Below, in pieces: positions 23,770 to 33,299 of a stretch of DNA of 48,812 bases (position 1 is its first letter; every line of letters begins with the position of its first letter). Under the pieces are notes generated by a model that made no database searches, was not told where the DNA came from, and worked only from the letters and a program-made list of their open reading frames with translations. The translations under genes and the position numbers were made by a program. Where the stretch lies: the NCBI GenBank assembly GCA_937900965.1, contig CALCGJ010000089.1, positions 1 to 48,812 of the forward strand, given 5' to 3'. This DNA comes from an uncultured Bacteroidota bacterium. Lineage in GTDB: Bacteria; Bacteroidota; Bacteroidia; Bacteroidales; FEN-979.

Positions 23770-26288
23770 GACAAGTAGTTATTTATAATGTGTATCAGAT
23801 TTTCTTTGCGTATGGGTTTGGGAAGGTAGTCATTGCAACCGGCTGACAGACAACGCTCCCGGTCACTGCTAAGAGCGAATGCAGTAGTGGCAATAATGGG
23901 CAAATCAGGCCGGAATGTCCGGATGATTCGTGTTGCTGCCAGTCCGTCTAAAACTGGCATTTTGACATCCATAAGTATCAGTGAGATATCGGGATGTATT
24001 TTGCATGCTTCAACCGTCTCCTTTCCGTTACTCGCGGTGATGATCTCTATACCGGTTGGCTTGAGGATGGTACTCAGGTAAAACGCATTTCCCTCCTCGT
24101 CTTCCGCAATGAGAATAGATAGTCCTTTCCATTTACCGGCAAGTACTTCGGAAACATCCCTTGTCGGTTCTTCAGGCAAAAGTCCGGTATCTGACGGAAT
24201 GTATGGAATATATAACGTAAAGGTACTTCCTTCGCCCGGTGCGCTATCGACGCGTATTGATCCACCCAACATTTCAACGTAAGATTTTGCCAGAGCTAAA
24301 CCTAATCCGGTTCCTCCATATTTCCGTGCCGAAGTTAGCTCACCCTGCCGAAAGCGATCAAAGATTTTGGGTTTCAGTTCCGGTTCAATTCCAATTCCCG
24401 TGTCAATAACAGAAAATGATAAGATTTCCTGGTGCATTTCAACCTCAACGGTAATCCATCCATTATCGGTAAATTTGAGCGCATTGTCGATTAAATTCTC
24501 AAGCGCCTGTTTCAACTTTACCGGATCGGATGAGATCATGGCTTGCCTTTCCGTCAACCGGTTGACAAGAACCAGTTTCAGGTTTCGCTTAAGAGCGATT
24601 GGTGTGTAAAGGGTTATTACTTCCTGTAACAACTTGTTCAGATTGAAATCTATCGGTACGATCTCTTCATATCCGGCTTCAATCTTCGAAATGTCAACAA
24701 TGGCGGTAATAATTTTGAGAAGCTGAAGGGAACTGCTGTTGATGATCCCAAGGAATTTATCCCGCGCCTCCGGTGTCAGATCCGGATCCTGAAGCAATTG
24801 AGTAAACCCAAGAATTCCGTTCATCGGGGTTCGGATCTCATGCGACATATTGGCGAGAAATGCTGATTTCAGACAGTCGCTCTCCTCGGCTTTGTTTTTA
24901 GCAATCAGGAGCTCTTTTTCCACTAGTTTCCTCTCTGTTATATCCCGAATGATCCCTGTAAGGTATTGACCTTCTGATGTGCTCCATGTTGCCATCGAGA
25001 GTTCTAACGGAAAGAGGCTCCCGTTTTTACGTTTACCCTCCAGTTCTAAAGTCCGTGTGATTGTAAGAGTCTTGTTCTTTCCCTCAGGAGACTTAAATCC
25101 GGCAAGATGTCGCTTAATGAAATCCCCCGGGATGATTATAGTAACAGGCTGGGCCAGGATATCTTTTTCCTTGTACCCGAACAGTTGTTGAGCAGCGGGA
25201 TTCCATCGTACAACCAGGCCAACTTCATCCACCGTGATAATGGCATCGACGGCTGTCTCCTCTATAGCCCTGTATTGTTCTTCACTCAGTCGAAGCTCTT
25301 CTTCAATTTTTTTTAGTTCACTGATATCCTGGAGCACCGTTCGTGAATATATAAATTTCCCGTCATGATCGCAAACAGCCGTAGCATTTAGTAATACAGG
25401 GATTTTCCCGCCCAGTTTTGTTTGCAGGCACATTTCTATGTTCGTCACCTCGCCGGCCTGCCGGAAGAGTTCCAGATTGTTTTTTACCTGAAGGTGGAAA
25501 TCGGGGTGATAGAGGTTGGATATATGGGTTCCGATTACCTCTTCCCGGAAAAATCCGGTTCGGTGCAGCAGGGTGTCGTTGCAGTCAACAACCAAACCCG
25601 TTCCCGCCTCCACAGAATAAAACATAGAGGGTGCGTTGTTGTACAGGTCCAGATACTTTTCTTCATTGGATTTGAGGTCCTTAGTCCGTTCCTCCACCAT
25701 TTCCTCTAACTGCTCATTCATGGCTTTTAGCTCCTCATGCATCTGAAGCAGTTCCCTGTTCCTTATGGTAGCGGCTTCGTAAGTCGAAATGAGAAGTGTA
25801 AGCATCTGTTGCTGATCGACCGTGATAAACCTGCGTTTACCGGCAAAGAGGATTTCGGTCCCGATGCGAAGACGTTCTGTTTGATAGAGGTGACGATTGA
25901 CCAGGATATGTTCGACCTGCGAAAGAAGATAGTCTTCGGAATAAGGTTTTGTGATGAAATTATCGGCTCCGCAGGCCAATCCTTCAAATACATCTTCCGG
26001 GTTCGACAGGCAAGTGAGGAGAATCACCGGAATGTGCCGGGTTCGCTCGTCACTTTTGATCTGCTGGCACAACTGATACCCGTTCATCTCAGGCATCACA
26101 ATATCCGAGATAACGATATCGGGCATTTTTTTCATCATAATCGCCAGGGCCTGTTTCCCATTGGTTGCGGTATAGAGTTGATATCCTTGCTCAGACAGAA
26201 GATATTCCAGATTCATAATCTGGGTGGGGCTGTCTTCAACTACCAGGATTGTGATTTTCCCTTCTTTGGGTTTAGAGGGCTTGTTCAT
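23766..26288 (-). CDS. Hybrid histidine kinase, REC-PAS-PAS-HisKA-HATPase-REC
   Basis: 840 residues, soluble. Receiver 1 (10-130, Asp62); linker ILFAGKRRFIT then LLISTYEAATIRNREL (165-180) and coiled coil; PAS A (about 210-325); PAS B (about 335-452); HisKA SHEIRTPMN (His483); HATPase_c with ENLIDNALKF, DTGIGI and GGTGLGL; receiver 2 (722-840, Asp774). It is the first gene of the minus-strand chemosensory run and overlaps cheY by 4 bp. Sensing is probably by the cytoplasmic PAS domains; no heme or flavin signature was identified. Confidence 0.93.
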   Translation of the reverse strand: MNKPSKPKEGKITILVVEDSPTQIMNLEYLLSEQGYQLYTATNGKQALAIMMKKMPDIVISDIVMPEMNGYQLCQQIKSDERTRHIPVILLTCLSNPEDVFEGLACGADNFITKPYSEDYLLSQVEHILVNRHLYQTERLRIGTEILFAGKRRFITVDQQQMLTLLISTYEAATIRNRELLQMHEELKAMNEQLEEMVEERTKDLKSNEEKYLDLYNNAPSMFYSVEAGTGLVVDCNDTLLHRTGFFREEVIGTHISNLYHPDFHLQVKNNLELFRQAGEVTNIEMCLQTKLGGKIPVLLNATAVCDHDGKFIYSRTVLQDISELKKIEEELRLSEEQYRAIEETAVDAIITVDEVGLVVRWNPAAQQLFGYKEKDILAQPVTIIIPGDFIKRHLAGFKSPEGKNKTLTITRTLELEGKRKNGSLFPLELSMATWSTSEGQYLTGIIRDITERKLVEKELLIAKNKAEESDCLKSAFLANMSHEIRTPMNGILGFTQLLQDPDLTPEARDKFLGIINSSSLQLLKIITAIVDISKIEAGYEEIVPIDFNLNKLLQEVITLYTPIALKRNLKLVLVNRLTERQAMISSDPVKLKQALENLIDNALKFTDNGWITVEVEMHQEILSFSVIDTGIGIEPELKPKIFDRFRQGELTSARKYGGTGLGLALAKSYVEMLGGSIRVDSAPGEGSTFTLYIPYIPSDTGLLPEEPTRDVSEVLAGKWKGLSILIAEDEEGNAFYLSTILKPTGIEIITASNGKETVEACKIHPDISLILMDVKMPVLDGLAATRIIRTFRPDLPIIATTAFALSSDRERCLSAGCNDYLPKPIRKENLIHIINNYLS

Positions 26289-26421
26289 ACCAAACGAAAT
26301 TTATGATGAACCATTTTCATTAAAATAGTAAAAATAGACCAATTCGCAAAATTTCGAAGTAGGACAGAAGATGATTTTGGGATAGGATAAAAGGAAATTG
26401 TATGTAGGTATTTATCCTACA

Positions 26422-27066
26422 TTACTTAAAAAGATCATTCCTGACAAGATCATTGCTGATTGCATAGAGCGTCAACTCCGCATTCCGTTTTAGTCCCATT
26501 TTTTCCAACAGGTGTAAGCGATGTGTACTGACGGTCTTGACGCTGATACAAAGATGTTTCGCTATTTCCCCCACGGATAATCCTCCGGCAAGGAGTTGCA
26601 TGATCTGAAATTCGCGTTCCGACAGCAGTTCATGAGGAAGTTTATCCCTGTCGGCGGAGAGAGAAAGCGCCAGGTGTTCGGCCAGCAGGGAAGATATATA
26701 CCGGCCGCCGGATATAATCTTATTCAACGCCTCTGCAATTTCCCCGAAGGCAGCGTCTTTGGTAAGATACCCGGCAGCGCCCAGGCGGAGCACCCTGATG
26801 GCGTACTGTAGCTGTGGATGCATGCTCAACACGAGAACAGGATAGTTCAGTGAACGTTCCTGCATTTTCACCAGGATCTCCATGCCATTTATGCCTGGCA
26901 TAGATAGATCCAAAACGATCAGATCAAATTTTTGTGACAGGATTCGCTGAAAGGCATCCTGTCCGTCCATTGCTTCCTGGATAATGGCTTCAGGGTAGAG
27001 TTCCTGGATCAGTTGTTTCAATCCATTGCGAACCACCATATGATCATCGGCAATCAATATTTCCAT
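26422..27066 (-). CDS. NarL/FixJ-type response regulator
   Basis: 214 residues. Receiver (1-120, Asp53 in LIVLDLSMPGINGME) followed by a LuxR-type helix-turn-helix: LLSEREFQIMQLLAGGLSVG and IAKHLCISVKTVSTHRLHLLEKM (about 145-195). It lies 5 bp after the PAS kinase gene, an almost certain cognate pair. It is the only DNA-binding output domain in the whole signalling block. Its start follows the kinase stop closely, with no alternative Met upstream. Confidence 0.95.
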   Translation of the reverse strand: MEILIADDHMVVRNGLKQLIQELYPEAIIQEAMDGQDAFQRILSQKFDLIVLDLSMPGINGMEILVKMQERSLNYPVLVLSMHPQLQYAIRVLRLGAAGYLTKDAAFGEIAEALNKIISGGRYISSLLAEHLALSLSADRDKLPHELLSEREFQIMQLLAGGLSVGEIAKHLCISVKTVSTHRLHLLEKMGLKRNAELTLYAISNDLVRNDLFK

Positions 27067-27071
27067 TAGCT

Positions 27072-29609
27072 CTAATTGTTTGTAATTGGAATCGATACGA
27101 TTAGTTTGGTACCTGCATTTGGGGAGGAGTAGATTTCAACCGTTCCGGAAATCTGTCTGACCCGTTCCCTGATCCCGAGTAATCCCAGAGAAGTTGGCGC
27201 CCCAAGAACTTCAGGTAAAAAGCCAATGCCATCATCGGACACCATCATCCTGAAATGTTCTTTTTCGTGTCGCATCTCCACCTCAACCCGTGAGGCCTGC
27301 GCATGCCGCATGACGTTCGTCAACGACTCCTGCAGTATTCTGAATAATGAGGTATTTTGTGTGTCGGATAAACCATCTGTCTCCTCAATAGTCGTAAGGA
27401 CAGAAAGGCCAGTCCGTTTCTCAAACTCCTCGCAATACCATTCAAATGCAGACGATAATCCCAGGTCGTCGAGTAGTCCCGGCCGTAATTCTGAGGAGAT
27501 CCGCTGCACATCTTTAATGGTATTGGCTACCATTCCAATCATGGTTTCCACTTTTTCTCTGAGTCTATTTTTCCGGTTCAGTTTTTCACAAACCATTTCA
27601 AGGTCCATTTTCAACGCTGACAACGATTGTCCGAGTTCATCATGGATCTCTCTTGAGATTCGGCCCCGCTCATTCTCCACGGCCTCAAGAACATATTGGT
27701 TCAGATCCTGGAGCAATTGATGAGACTGTTGAAGTTCATCCTCCATTTGCAGGCGCGGTGTAATATCGGTATCGGCGCCACGATACCCGATCAGGTCGCC
27801 TGTTGGACTGAGAACAGGAGATCCGCTCGTTGAGAGGATTACCGTATGCCCGTCCCTGTGCGCATTCCGGTTTTCAAAGTTCCGGAAGTGTTGCCTGGCA
27901 GCGAAGACCTCCATCGCGCCGTGTTTCAGTATTTCTTTCTCTTCCGGCAGGAAGAAATCGTAGAAGTGTTTCTGTCCGACAATTTCATCCGGTGTATATC
28001 CTAAGATATCGCGGATAACATTATTCGAGTATGTGTACAAGCCATCCGTGTTCACCTCCCAGATCCATTCCCCGACAGTTTCGGCAACCTGTTTGAAGCG
28101 CTGTACACTCTCTTCCAACACCTGTTGGGAGTGTTTCAAGTGAGTGATATCATGAAGTGTTACAGCAACCCGATACGGTATATCCTCTCCCGTTATAAAT
28201 TCCGGTATGGCATTGACGATCATCCAGGTATGAGCCTGTTCTCCTGGATTGAACACACCGACCGTCACAGCCCTTACCAGCTTGCCCGTCTTCATCGCAA
28301 TCACAGACGGGCGCTCCTCGTCAGGAAGGATTGTTCCGTCCCCCCTGACCAATTTCAATCCTAAAGGTAACGAATTTGCTCCCACAAACTCATCGCGCAT
28401 AAGTCCCAGCATCCTGATGGCGGAAGGATTTGCATCCGTAACCATTCCCGAAGGATCCCGGTAAAACACACCTTGTGTCATGGATTCAAACAACAACCTG
28501 AATGCTTTTTCACTTTTCAGGAGCGTCTCCTCCGACTTTTTACGTTCCTGGATCTCACTGTTCAGGTCGTCAAAAAGATTGAAGGAAGCCTGGCGGGCAG
28601 ATAGCAACTCTGCGTTGATTTCTTCAAGTTCGGCAGTCCGTTTCTTTTCCTCATCGCCGGTCTTCTTCTTATCTTCCCTGAGTTGTTTTTTTTCATGGGA
28701 TTCCAATTCTTCAGTTATCTTGTACTTTTCAGCTTCCCCCAACCGCTTCAGCAGTGAATTGATCTCTTTTTTCAATTCAATCATCCGGAGTTCCCTTCCA
28801 ATCATCGCTTTGTTAAAACGGGATAGATCCTCCAAAGTCTGTTTTAGCTCTGCAGACTTTTTTCTACTCTCCGTCACATCCTGGAAAATGCAGTGAGTCC
28901 GGAGAAAATTCCCCTTCTCATCCCGTTCGATATGTGCAAAATAATCGGCAATGATTACGGTTCCATCTTTTTTCGTCAGATGATTTTCGATGTGATTAAC
29001 GATGCCTTTTCGCTCAATAATCAAGGGAAATGATCGTCGGAAGGTCTCTTTATGATCAGGATGAATGAAATCTCCAAACCATCTTCCCAACACTTCATCA
29101 TTGGTATAACCAAGTATAGATAACCACATGTCATTGACTTCCAGGACTATCCCGTTCCTGTCTAACGACTGATACCCCAGAGGGGCATGCCTGAAATAGG
29201 TGTTGTATTTCAATTCCCTCTGCCGTAATGTTTCTTCTGCAATTTTCCGTTCCGTGATATCACGGATCACACAGATAACCTCCTGAATCCCGCCCGTTAC
29301 CTGATCGAAGATCGTATGGGAACGGTTCTCGACCCAGATATAGGTCCCGTCTTTTTTTCGTCTCCGGTATTCTGAATTCGCGTAGTTCCCATGTTTGATC
29401 TGTTCATTATACTCTCGTTGGAACCGTTCTAAATCCTCCGGATGTATCTCATTTGTAGGGTTTGTTCCGATAAGTTCTTCCGGATCCTGACCAAATACTT
29501 TTTTACTGGATGGTGAGACGTATATATAGGAGCCATCAGAGCCATGCCGGGTAATGACATCTAAAGCATATTCGGCAATGATGCGATAGTTTTCGTCAAG
29601 GTTATTCAT
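27072..29609 (-). CDS. Multi-PAS NarX-type histidine kinase (HisKA_3)
   Basis: 845 residues with no membrane segment. Two PAS domains (about 5-125 and 130-250), a long charged coiled coil (250-365, many Lys/Glu), two more PAS domains (about 365-490 and 500-620), then HisKA_3 dimerisation with ENERGRISREIHDELGQ (His656) and a NarX-like HATPase_c (LQESLTNVMRHAQA, DDGIGF, GLLGIRERV). Partner of the adjacent NarL-type regulator. PAS domains carry the usual DGT-IWVE and DITERK end motifs. Signal unknown; the cytoplasmic location suggests redox, oxygen or metabolite sensing. Confidence 0.95.
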   Translation of the reverse strand: MNNLDENYRIIAEYALDVITRHGSDGSYIYVSPSSKKVFGQDPEELIGTNPTNEIHPEDLERFQREYNEQIKHGNYANSEYRRRKKDGTYIWVENRSHTIFDQVTGGIQEVICVIRDITERKIAEETLRQRELKYNTYFRHAPLGYQSLDRNGIVLEVNDMWLSILGYTNDEVLGRWFGDFIHPDHKETFRRSFPLIIERKGIVNHIENHLTKKDGTVIIADYFAHIERDEKGNFLRTHCIFQDVTESRKKSAELKQTLEDLSRFNKAMIGRELRMIELKKEINSLLKRLGEAEKYKITEELESHEKKQLREDKKKTGDEEKKRTAELEEINAELLSARQASFNLFDDLNSEIQERKKSEETLLKSEKAFRLLFESMTQGVFYRDPSGMVTDANPSAIRMLGLMRDEFVGANSLPLGLKLVRGDGTILPDEERPSVIAMKTGKLVRAVTVGVFNPGEQAHTWMIVNAIPEFITGEDIPYRVAVTLHDITHLKHSQQVLEESVQRFKQVAETVGEWIWEVNTDGLYTYSNNVIRDILGYTPDEIVGQKHFYDFFLPEEKEILKHGAMEVFAARQHFRNFENRNAHRDGHTVILSTSGSPVLSPTGDLIGYRGADTDITPRLQMEDELQQSHQLLQDLNQYVLEAVENERGRISREIHDELGQSLSALKMDLEMVCEKLNRKNRLREKVETMIGMVANTIKDVQRISSELRPGLLDDLGLSSAFEWYCEEFEKRTGLSVLTTIEETDGLSDTQNTSLFRILQESLTNVMRHAQASRVEVEMRHEKEHFRMMVSDDGIGFLPEVLGAPTSLGLLGIRERVRQISGTVEIYSSPNAGTKLIVSIPITNN

Positions 29610-29644
29610 ATGGAAGTTGGAAATTAGAAATTATGTTCAGTCGA

Positions 29645-29675
29645 TAAATATACAATATTCGTTTTTATTTGTCAA
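29645..29675 (-). promoter_or_regulatory. Candidate promoter of the NarX/NarL pair
   Basis: On the minus strand, TTGAC (29671-29675) is separated by about 18 bp from TATATTTA (29645-29652), one mismatch from TAnnTTTG. It lies 36 bp before the kinase start at 29609. Confidence 0.4.
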
Positions 29676-29698
29676 GCAGACACGTACTTCTTAATGAC

Positions 29699-29730
29699 AT
29701 TGCTTTTAAACCGGATATTTTCTAAATTTG
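29699..29730 (+). promoter_or_regulatory. Promoter of the secreted propeller gene
   Basis: TTGC (29699-29702), about 20-bp spacer, then TAAATTTG (29723-29730), a perfect TAnnTTTG. The start codon lies 110 bp downstream, leaving a long untranslated leader. Confidence 0.55.
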
Positions 29731-29840
29731 CCTCCTGTTAATGGTCCTTATTTCGGATGACCTTCCGGAAAAGTGAAAAGGGAATCCGGTGCGGCCGGGA
29801 ATTTGTCGTGTCAGGTTTTAACCTTTAATCAAACAAACAA

Positions 29841-31154
29841 ATGAAAAAATTATACACTGTTGCTGCCATTGGGCTGATGCTCTCATTGTCTTTCTATACC
29901 TCAGCTCAGGGGTACTATGTAAAACAAATCATTACCGGAAATAGCGGCAAATTTGAGTTTACCCCACCATTTGAGGATTATGTAATACTTCAGAATTACG
30001 ATCCTGTAACCCAATCGGGCTTACTCTTTGGAACCATTTTCACCCAGTCAATCCAGGATATTCTGATTGCAGAGCCGTTCGCTTATATCTCTGCCCAGGA
30101 TTCTATTGTCAAGTACAACCTCAACTCCCTGGAACGGGTGTCGGCCGTAGCCGATTCAGGAATAAACAAGCTGAGCATATGCCATGGCCGGCTGGTCATC
30201 TCAAAACAATATCCGGTGACAAAGTGCTTTGCCACGGTCAGGGACACATCCGACCTGTCACTTGTCAGCAATATTGAAGGTATTACAGGAGATGCTGCCG
30301 GTATGGTCACGACAAATGACACACTCTATGTTGCCGTTAACGAAGGTTGGATGGGAAGTGATGGCAAACTGGCGGTCATTGATCCAAATACCTGGACACT
30401 GGTACGGCAGATCGAACTCGGTAATGATGCAGTGGGCATTTACAATCTCTACCTTTACAACGGTCAACTCATTTCGGTCAATAAAACGCCATATGGAGTA
30501 ACGGATCAGGGGAGCCTGACAGTTTATGACCCGATAACCGGAAATGTCCAGAATTATCTTTATGGCGTAACTGTTGGAAATGGATGTGGGTTGAATGATT
30601 CGCTGCTCTATTTCCTGATCAATAATGGAATCGGCTCCGTGGACCTGAATACGATGCTCATCGCAGATTCATCCATCATCAACGATCCGGGTTCTTCCTT
30701 ATTCACCTACATTACATCCGCTGCATTTGACACTATCAACGACCGGTTCTATGTCAATATCGGCAATTACATTACTCCCGGGATCTGTCTGGTAGCTTCG
30801 GCAACAGGAGATTCCATTACCTCTTATGCAACCGGCATCTCAACGGAAGCTGTTGCCATTGACTACCGCGAGATGATGACAGGTTTTGAGGGACAAATCC
30901 CATCCATTTCGAATACTGTTACACTATACCCAAATCCGGCAACCGATCATCTTAATATTCAGTTCCGGGAATTTCATGAAGCTAAAAGCCTCCTGATTAC
31001 CGACCTATACGGAAAGATCCTGGTTTATCGTACTTGTGATGTTCAGGATAATACAAGTGTACGGCTCGACATTGGGATGTTACCATCTGGCATGTATTTC
31101 CTGGTTGTGGAGAATACTAAAGAAAAAACTGTCGGTCGATTTATCAAACTGTAA
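29841..31154 (+). CDS. Secreted YncE-like propeller protein with type IX sorting tail
   Basis: 437 residues. Signal peptide at the N-terminus (KKLYTVAAIGLMLSLSFYTSAQ). The body has repeating blade-like segments (GMVTTNDTLYVAVNEGW; GKLAVIDPNTWTLVRQI; GSLTVYDPITGNVQNYLYG) like YncE/DUF5074-type beta-propellers. The last 75 residues form a Por secretion tail: TLYPNPATDHLNI, then DLYGKIL and LPSGMYFLVVE, ending VGRFIKL. It is exported by Sec and then by the type IX system to the cell surface or medium. Binding function unknown. A degraded relative is at 8714-9133. Confidence 0.9.
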   Translation: MKKLYTVAAIGLMLSLSFYTSAQGYYVKQIITGNSGKFEFTPPFEDYVILQNYDPVTQSGLLFGTIFTQSIQDILIAEPFAYISAQDSIVKYNLNSLERVSAVADSGINKLSICHGRLVISKQYPVTKCFATVRDTSDLSLVSNIEGITGDAAGMVTTNDTLYVAVNEGWMGSDGKLAVIDPNTWTLVRQIELGNDAVGIYNLYLYNGQLISVNKTPYGVTDQGSLTVYDPITGNVQNYLYGVTVGNGCGLNDSLLYFLINNGIGSVDLNTMLIADSSIINDPGSSLFTYITSAAFDTINDRFYVNIGNYITPGICLVASATGDSITSYATGISTEAVAIDYREMMTGFEGQIPSISNTVTLYPNPATDHLNIQFREFHEAKSLLITDLYGKILVYRTCDVQDNTSVRLDIGMLPSGMYFLVVENTKEKTVGRFIKL

Positions 31155-31198
31155 CACCATCATCCGGCACAGTTTTGAATGATTAGGATACTATTGAG

Positions 31199-31228
31199 TT
31201 GGCATTTTAATCACAAAGAGTACCTTTG
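31199..31228 (+). promoter_or_regulatory. Promoter of the glycosyltransferase gene
   Basis: TTGG near 31199 and TACCTTTG (31221-31228, perfect TAnnTTTG) with about 18-19 bp between. Start codon 44 bp downstream. Confidence 0.6.
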
Positions 31229-31272
31229 CCATAGCTTTCATTTTCACATTTGTTACTAAATCCACAAACACC

Positions 31273-32469
31273 ATGAACATTGTTTTTGTTATTGATTCGT
31301 ACAATGATGGCAATGGAGGCTGCATTGCAACGAAACGACTGGTCGGGGAACTCCGGAAGCGTGGCCACAAAATCAACATCGTAACGGCTATCCACGAGGA
31401 TCCTTCAGATCCAGACTTTTACCAGGTTCCCGGTTTTGTGCTGCCTGGTACTGAGGCATCCCTGGAAAACATGAAGTTCTTATTCGGCCGGAACGACAAG
31501 AAGGTCTATAAACAAGCCATGAAAGATGCCGACTTGGTACAGGTTCAGTTTCCTTTTCTGATGGCCAAAGGTGCCGTAAAAGTGGCGAAACTCCTTCGCA
31601 AGCCGGTGGTCGGCGCATTCCATGTGCAGCCTCAGAACATCATGGCTGCCATGGCTAAAACCAGTAAACTCCTGGAGTGGATCATCTGGTCCTCTTTTAA
31701 ATATTTTCTCTTTAATCGGGTCGATATCATCACCTGCCCTTCAGTGTTTGCCGCAGACCTGCTGAAATTGCACGGTGTGGAAGCTGACATGTTCCCGATT
31801 TCCAATGGGATCCCGGTCGAGTATAAACCAGGTGAATATGAGCGACCGGATGAATTCGGCGATAAACTGGTCTTGTTGAATATCGGACGGCATGCTTATG
31901 AAAAGAGGCAGATGTTGCTGATCGAAGGAGTCAAACGTTCCAGATACGCAGATAAAATTCTGCTCATCCTCGCGGGAAAAGGAGAACGGACAGAAGAGAT
32001 CAAAAACAAAGCGAAAGAGTTACCGGTAGAGCCATTCATTGAATACATCAGTATGGAAGACAAACTCAGATACCTGAATACGGCAGATTTGTTCCTGCAT
32101 GGCTCGATAGTGGAACTGGAAAGTTTATCCTGTTTGGAGGCCATCGGCTGCGGTCTGCCATGCCTGGTTAGTGATTCGAACTATTCGGCGGCTCCCCAGT
32201 TTGCTCTTGATGAACGGTTTTTATTCACCTCCGACGATCCGGACAACCTGGCCGAAAAACTTGACTACTGGTATGAACACCGGGATGAGTTAAGAAGCCC
32301 CGCCATGAAGAAGAAGGTGCTTACTGAGGCCACACAGTATCGCTTCGACAAAGCCGTGGATGATTATGAGGCGTTTATAAGCAAAGTGCTTACTCCTCCT
32401 TCTATAAAGCGAATGGCTCATCCTGCGAGTAAGGCACCCATGCGGTACAAAAAAGCGAAACGGTCATAA
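31273..32469 (+). CDS. GT4-family glycosyltransferase
   Basis: 398 residues, GT-B fold. N-terminal donor-loop pattern DSYNDGNGGCIATKRLVGEL, a central YPISNG-like MFPISNGI, the second Rossmann domain start LLNIGRHAYEKRQ, and the E-x7-E motif ELESLSCLE (Glu281 and Glu289) of retaining group 1 transferases. The overall pattern resembles diacylglycerol alpha-glucosyltransferases, so a glycolipid product is possible but unproven. Basic C-terminus (RYKKAKRS). Transcribed alone from a good promoter and convergent with the receiver gene 45 bp downstream. Confidence 0.88.
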   Translation: MNIVFVIDSYNDGNGGCIATKRLVGELRKRGHKINIVTAIHEDPSDPDFYQVPGFVLPGTEASLENMKFLFGRNDKKVYKQAMKDADLVQVQFPFLMAKGAVKVAKLLRKPVVGAFHVQPQNIMAAMAKTSKLLEWIIWSSFKYFLFNRVDIITCPSVFAADLLKLHGVEADMFPISNGIPVEYKPGEYERPDEFGDKLVLLNIGRHAYEKRQMLLIEGVKRSRYADKILLILAGKGERTEEIKNKAKELPVEPFIEYISMEDKLRYLNTADLFLHGSIVELESLSCLEAIGCGLPCLVSDSNYSAAPQFALDERFLFTSDDPDNLAEKLDYWYEHRDELRSPAMKKKVLTEATQYRFDKAVDDYEAFISKVLTPPSIKRMAHPASKAPMRYKKAKRS

Positions 32470-32514
32470 GATTCAGCCAGATTCATCCATCATCAGAGAA
32501 CCCAGACAAAGGTT

Positions 32515-32898
32515 TTACTGCTGAAAAAGATAATGATGGATTCGGGAAATCAAAAGAGTTTTATCAAAAGGTTTTCCGAGTACCTCAACACAACCACTGT
32601 TTATTGCCTTTTCAAATGACTCATTTGAGGCATAGGCTGTAATCGCAATAACCGGTAAATCAGGATTTATCTGAAGAAGCAACTGTGTGGTTTGCATTCC
32701 ATCAAAACCGGGCATCATTAAATCCATTAAAACAAGGTCGATATCCGGATTCTCCTTATATGAGTCTATTGCTTTAGAACCATCTGCGGCATACAGAACT
32801 CTGTATCCAAACTTCCTGAGAACAAGTTCTATATAGGAGAAGTTTAACTCTTCATCATCAACTACAAGTATCGTATATGTGCCTGAGTATGATTGCAT
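32515..32898 (-). CDS. Stand-alone receiver domain protein
   Basis: 127 residues, a single receiver: DDEE acidic pocket near residue 16, Asp about 57 in DIDLVLMDLMMPGFDGMQ, ITAYASN switch region and Lys in VLGKPFDK. Its sequence is closest in feel to the C-terminal receivers of the hybrid kinases (shared DIDLVLMD), so it may derive from one or take phosphate from them. No output domain. Separated from the signalling block by two unrelated genes. Confidence 0.9.
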   Translation of the reverse strand: MQSYSGTYTILVVDDEELNFSYIELVLRKFGYRVLYAADGSKAIDSYKENPDIDLVLMDLMMPGFDGMQTTQLLLQINPDLPVIAITAYASNESFEKAINSGCVEVLGKPFDKTLLISRIHHYLFQQ

Positions 32899-33256
32899 TA
32901 ATTGTATTTACCTGGGATTTATTTTATTATGCAGATTTCGCACTTTTGAATTCGGGAAATAGAGTAGATCATTATTTTACCATTACCCCTGCATGTGAGA
33001 AAGAAGATATATCATAATGCTGTAAATAAAGTGCCAAAGGTAAGGTTAACCAGGTTGAATTTACCATATGCTCTATAGCTTTGTTTGTACCCTATTTGTT
33101 CCTCCAAACAACAAATAACTGATATACAGAAAGAGTTGATTACTTTCTGTATTTGAAGATGGGGATGTACATGCGAGTGGAATGGTAATCTTAGAAACCA
33201 TTTTACTTCAATGACTTTTTCTGATATTATTTTGTACATATTTTGTGCATATTTAA

Positions 33257-33292
33257 CAAGGGTTTTCAGATAGATATATCTGAAAATCCTTG
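33257..33292 (-). terminator. Hairpin downstream of the tRNA-Pro fragment
   Basis: 16-bp stem with one mismatch (CAAGGGTTTTCAGATA / TATCTGAAAATCCTTG) and a GATA loop. It sits just past the CCA end of the tRNA fragment on the minus strand, the usual place of a tRNA terminator. Confidence 0.65.
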
Positions 33293-33299
33293 TCGTTGT

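Noticed and set aside
33012-33239. 75-aa open frame on the minus strand as an integrase fragment
   Set aside because: No tyrosine recombinase motif, and it runs through the direct repeats; more likely non-coding attachment DNA.
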